DNA of 64,000 nt. It comes from Seriola aureovittata. Taxonomy: Eukaryota; Chordata; Actinopteri; Carangiformes; Carangidae. Where the stretch lies: positions 18,793,501 to 18,857,500 of the forward strand of contig NC_079373.1 in the NCBI RefSeq assembly GCF_021018895.1, given 5' to 3'. The position numbers were made by a program, and so were the translations under genes. Every line of letters starts with the position of its first letter. Positions within the stretch are counted from its first letter, which is position 1. Below, piece after piece: positions 53,067 through 64,000 of this stretch. Below the pieces are notes generated by a model. It saw only the letters and a program-made list of their open reading frames with translations, ran no database searches and was not told the origin of the DNA.

Positions 53067-55274
53067 ACGACACCAAACACACTTTATAGTCCACCTTAAC
53101 CTTTGCCCTGTGGATCTGCAGTTACCGGAGATGGTGGTGATGATCATGCCGCAAAGATCTAGAGTCACTGGTGCTGTGCTTTGCTGTAGTGAATTACACA
53201 GTAAGCTACATTCCCATGTGAACAGGTGAAGTGCCCAAACACAGCAACAGTAAAAATAGCTCTGCTGCTAGTGTTATATCAGCTGTAACCATGTGAAACA
53301 ACTTCAGTTTTCTTACTTTTAAAGTTCTGAGTATACTGTCACCAGGAAGTGTGCAGTATCAAAAGACATCACATGAATGATTTTTGTTGACAATCCTCTG
53401 GCCTCTTTCTTAAAGCTGAGATTGCATTCATCGTGAAGCAACTGAAGAAGCTCAAAGAACTGAGACCAAAGTGACTATTGTAGCTTTTGTGTCTGTCATC
53501 AAGTGAATATCCATGTTTGGCCTCGTTCTCAGATTCAGTGCTGACAGAAAAAAAAAAAAAACAGCAGTTGCGTCAAAATAAAATTCAACCAACTCATTCA
53601 TTATGTTTTGTGCTGTGAGTATAAATGTGCTAAGAGAGAAATCTAGGTCATTTCTCCATCATTAGTATGCCAGCCAGGTGTAGCGCAAAGAGGATTAGAG
53701 AGAACTAATGCCAATGGGGCTCTCTATGTCTACCTCCCCTTCTTTCTCCATATCCCCCTCTCTCTCAAACCAAACAATCACACTTAAGTGCTCCTGCTGT
53801 CACCTCAAAGAGCATATCCATGACAGGTAGTCTGGACTCGTAATAAAACATTCATGTATTACGCAGCTCTGATAATGAGCTTGTTTCAAGCCCATCAAAC
53901 AAGAAATATTCCCCAAATTTAAATTCTGATGTTGTGTGAGATCATAAAAGTGAGGGTCAGCTAATCAGTCAACAGGTCCTGTACTCAGGTGTTTGAAGTA
54001 TTTTCCCTGTGACTGCTCCTCCCAGAGAACATTGTTTTTGAGGCAGAGAATAATGTTGAATTAATCTTATTTCCAAATATGAGCTGGGGGAACTTATCTA
54101 ATTTACAGTTATCCAGTCAGAGTGACTTATTTATTAATTGGCAATTATTTCCTTGCTCTTCAATTGTTCTTTCATTACTTCTCCGTTTTCCGAGGTGTTA
54201 TCAAACTAAAAAAATAAAGCGCAAAAACAAATTTGATGAGATTACTTGAAAAAGTCTAACTTGAACAAGACAAACTGACAATATGTCTGGCAAGCGAGGA
54301 TTCACTGTGACCTGTGTGTGGATTCTGGAAAACAACCCCTGACATGAGTAAGTGTTAAATGCAAAGTTGCCTGGAGAATACAAGGATAGAAAATTTTATC
54401 TGACAAAAAAACATTTCAACACTTACACAAAGCATTTGTTGCCACTCCAGCGACTCCATTCATTGTGCAGAGGTGGTAAAAATAAAATCTGCACTACATT
54501 TAATTTTCTTTTTTAAACCACCACTTGAATATTAGATGACCTTGGTTATCAATACAATTCAAGTATAAGCAAAATAACCAAGAAAAACACCATATCAAAA
54601 AGAATAAGCCTTAATAAATGAAATGACAAATAAAACATACCAGTTTGTAGCTTGTCCAAGCTTCATTGTGTTTTACAGTCATGTCAAACTGTTTTGTGCT
54701 CAGCTGTTGGGGAGCAAAGAAAGAATCTTTTCTCCCTGTTAGGATTTTGCAGACTGTCTTTTGAGGCTTGCCATCTTCTCTCTTGGCCACAAATGACACA
54801 GTGCCATGGTCCCTTTCTGCATTGAAGACATCAGGAGACGCAGTTTTAGCTTTTAAATTCACAGCAATCCATTTTCAGTATGGCAGCAAATGAGAAGCAG
54901 AACACTAGTCTATACATTAAGACTACTAACAGCTAATTTGCTAGCATGTCAAGAATGTTCTCCACCAGGAGGGTTTTTGTTGCAGCATCATAGTGGATCC
55001 TAACTTACTGACAATATGAAATTAGCTGTATTTACCCTGCTTGGAAGGGTCTGAGAAATAGGTCAGAGAAGTACTTTGTCATCACATTGCAGCTGCTTTG
55101 TCATAGGCTGTTTATGATTATATAGGCTACAGTGTAACTGAGTGGACTTGAAAGCTAATAGTCTTCCTTTGCCCAGTAGTTTTTCTTTTAAACTAAGAAT
55201 ACTTAAACTTACCGTGTAGGCTTGTGCTTCAGCGAACAGAAGTCCTTACAGTATCTTTCTTGTTTAACTGAAGC

Positions 55275-55440
55275 TGTAAAATAAATGTAAAGGAGTAGAA
55301 GGTATAATATTTCCCTCTGAAATGTAGTGGAGTGGTAGTAATAGCATAAAATGGAAAAGCTAAAGTAAAGTACAAGTAACCCTAACCTCAAAACTGTACT
55401 GTAAATGTTTATTTGGAAATTACTTTCCACCACTAATACA
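55275..55440 (-). mobile_element. Teleost inverted-repeat element (AGTGGTGGAAAGTA family)
   Basis: Read on the minus strand it begins TTAGTGGTGGAAAGTAATTT, then GGTTACTTGTACTTTACTTT, CCATTTTATGCTATTAC and CACTCCACTACATTTCAGAG. This is the end and inner sequence of one of the most abundant short non-autonomous elements in fish. Only one end is present. Confidence 0.65.
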
Positions 55441-58047
55441 ATTGCTCAGCCTTCAACACACAGATTTGGATATTGTTCAATTATCCATCCAGGTAAAACT
55501 CCTGAATTGAAAACAAAGCCTAATTAATAATGATGTCAAATCGTATGTTTATAACAACTTATTATCTATTGTCTCACTGCTCATAACTGAGTACCAGTGA
55601 AATGACCAATGGGTTTGGTCAAATGAGGTAATATGACATTTTATTTTAGTAACAAAATGCCAAGCCAACATTTGGAACGAAAGGCCGCCGAACCAGCTAG
55701 CTAGCATTAGCTAGTTAACTTGTAGCTAGTGTAACTTGAGGCTAAAGTTAGAAACTAGGTAACGTTATGGTTCATCTGTTGATACTTGACACAATATAAT
55801 TCAGAAACTCTGAAGCGGAGCAAGCTAGATAGTTAGCTATTGTTATATTAATGTGCAGTGTCTGCGCGACGCACGGAGACGTGAGACTTGAAGTTGGGAG
55901 CCATTGTTGGGGGAGGTGTTCAAGTTTAAGAAATGGTACGGTCCACTTTAGGGGTGTCTGAAAACGTATTACAAGATTCTTCCAGGTACGAATATGAATG
56001 TGGGAAATATATAATAATATTTATAATTACAGGTAAGTAGGATAAATGTTTCAAATCCACCCAACCCCACTCGAACTGTTGCTTTTAACCTCTTTTGAGG
56101 GGGTCCAAGTCTTAATCATTGGGGTCACCCCAGCCAAGCTCACAACAGATTGTATGAGCCCTAAAGCATCATGAAGGGCACTGAAGAGGCAAGACATACA
56201 CACAAGGTCACACACCAGCACAGAATAATAATGTGTAACATATGTATTGTTGTTTAATGTTTTTGTCAAAATGCATAAGGCGTGTTGCATACCTGCATCT
56301 TCTTTTTTAAATTATGCAGTAAGACCTCTGACAGAGATACAGACAAGATGTGCCTCAGAGGCAGCGCCTGCTAGAAACTCTCCATCAACACATGCTCTTT
56401 GGAGAATGTTAACATTCAAAAATACTTGCCTGAGATGACCCACGATGGACCTTCAAACTTAACCGACCTGTGGGAAATAGCATGATGTATTCATCCAGCC
56501 CAGTACAGGACCAGCCACCCCAGAACATATCAGAGCCTTATTTGTCCAGAGACAAGACACAGCAGGTGTTTAAGCTGAATGCCCCAGCCTTGGCTCATCC
56601 ACCAAAAAGGATCCAAGAAAACAGGGGAGACTGAGCTGGCAGGGTCCTGCAGAGAAGGAGGCAACGTGTGGATTAAGAACATCATAAGAGGAGACATTTG
56701 GGCTGGAAGCAGTTGAACCAGAAACCTGGGGCGCAGACTAAATCTGTGAGAAAGTAAAGGCTTTGCTGTAACAAGTAAGTTTGGTTGGCTGTGTGTCTAC
56801 GTTTTTCTGAAATAATAGAGCCAAGAGGGGAGTAAAAAAAAAAAAAATCCCTTTGCAATTTGCCATGCTGGATGCTGTGAGAGTGAGAGAGAGAGAGAGA
56901 AAGAGAGAGATCAAGGACACTGAACAAAGAGGTAGAGAGGTAGGGAGAGAAAAGAACATGTTCTTGTGTTCCACTTGCAGTGAGACAGCAACCTGTTCAG
57001 CACTTTGTAGCTTCAAGTCACTCGCTACTCCTTTAGACTGTAGAGTTATACCATCAAAGAGTTTGCTGTGGTCGCTTAAAAACAGCTTCCTTTGCTAAGT
57101 ATCAAAGCTTACAGAGCTAATTAGTTCACCCACCCCAACATGTACTGTATTTGCTGCAGGAAGCAAAATTCACATAAATACTTATTGGATTTACATGTTT
57201 TTTTTAGAGTCTAATCTTGTAATTAATTGTTCCTTTCGCTTATAAAGTGACGTTTCCATGCTAAAGCTAGGCTGTCATTGCAAAAAAAAAACAATTCTGT
57301 GTTTTATACGGGCTTGTAAATAAAGACGACATGTCCAATCTTCTTCCTACAGCCACTGGAAATGTGTATTTGTTATGTGCAGGTGAAGATATACTCCAAT
57401 CCACAGCTTGCACACATGCAGAGAAAAAGAAATGGGGCTTGGCCATGAGAGAGCAAATCCAAATTCAAAGTAAGAGAGGAAGAGCACAGTTCATCAGTGG
57501 TACAAACACAGTGCTTTATCTCACACAGCAGGTGTGTGGATTACCTTTTTAATTGGATCTTTGTATGAGACTGGCAAAGGCAAAGGACTATTGTAGTCAC
57601 TTTTGAAAGGAGGATGATAGAGCAAGGAGAGGGCAGGGGACGAGCAGAGGAAGGGAGATGACTATCAATCATTTTTTCTGCGTGCTCTTGCTACACAAAC
57701 CTAATTACCACTGAGACAGAGTGAAAAGGTGTGTGCGACACACGCACTTGTACGCATACACTCACGCACGTGCAAGGACACAAACACAAGCCCAAGTGTG
57801 CTGACGTCTGAACATCATATTTGAATATATTGAATTGAGAACTCTGTAGGATATTAGCTAGTCTGTGAATTTAGACAGGATGGCTAGGTGTCCTCTGTCC
57901 CTCTGGTGCCTCTCATTGACAGGAGGCAATATGTCAGGACTAAAACCTGTCAATCACAACAATACCCAGCACAATTAGGAGTCAAATAAGTATTGTCTGC
58001 CACTTGTAAAACGATCCTTTCACATCTCTATTTGTGTCTATCAACAG

Positions 58048-64000
<5,953 letters not shown>

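Larger units (their letters stand above)
49521..58047. other. Intergenic region between b4galnt4 and igfn1
   Basis: About 8.5 kb between the putative b4galnt4 promoter and the first recognised igfn1 exon. It holds two short inverted-repeat elements (52.67 and 55.28 kb), a GCTAGC-rich repeat-like patch near 55.68-55.75 kb and small AG/TC tracts. The untranslated first exon and muscle promoter of igfn1 should lie in its right part (perhaps 56-58 kb) but could not be placed. Confidence 0.5.

Overview
The window is vertebrate nuclear DNA, almost certainly from a teleost fish and probably a spiny-rayed one. The evidence is small coding exons separated by GT-AG introns, very dense (CA)n/(TG)n microsatellites, degraded Tc1-like transposons in the form common in fish, and several short inverted-repeat elements whose ends I recognise as teleost families. 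Nothing in it looks bacterial, viral or organellar, and nearly all the longer open frames are chance or microsatellite translations.

Two genes are supported, arranged head to head. On the minus strand is the 5' end of b4galnt4, a Golgi beta-1,4-N-acetylgalactosaminyltransferase. Exon 1 (47698-47839) encodes a type II membrane anchor and exon 2 (6820-6932) the start of the luminal stem. Between them lies a 40.8-kb intron that fills most of the window. The catalytic exons must lie beyond the left edge. On the plus strand is the 5' part of igfn1, a sarcomeric immunoglobulin / fibronectin-III protein. Eleven coding exons from 58048 to the right edge encode a Ser/Met/Gln-rich head, an Ig domain, a tri-helix-bundle segment like that of myosin-binding protein C, two more Ig domains and the start of another. 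Reading frame and splice phase are continuous across all the joins, and the window ends inside the gene.

Layout: 1-6819, b4galnt4 intron 2 with a Tc1 remnant at 3342-4256; 6820-6932, exon 2; 6933-47697, intron 1 with microsatellites, Tc1 debris and small DNA transposons; 47698-47839, exon 1; about 47854-49520, a CpG-rich putative 5'UTR and promoter; 49521-58047, intergenic DNA with two more inverted-repeat elements; 58048-64000, igfn1. The two genes have unrelated products (Golgi glycan synthesis and muscle Z-disc scaffold), so their adjacency reflects chromosome history rather than a shared pathway.

I found no convincing new biological system. The most checkable oddities are a GC-AG intron and a NAGNAG acceptor in igfn1, a short upstream frame overlapping the b4galnt4 start codon, a perfect 23-bp inverted repeat created inside the Tc1 remnant, and a trinucleotide repeat next to the b4galnt4 exon 2 acceptor.
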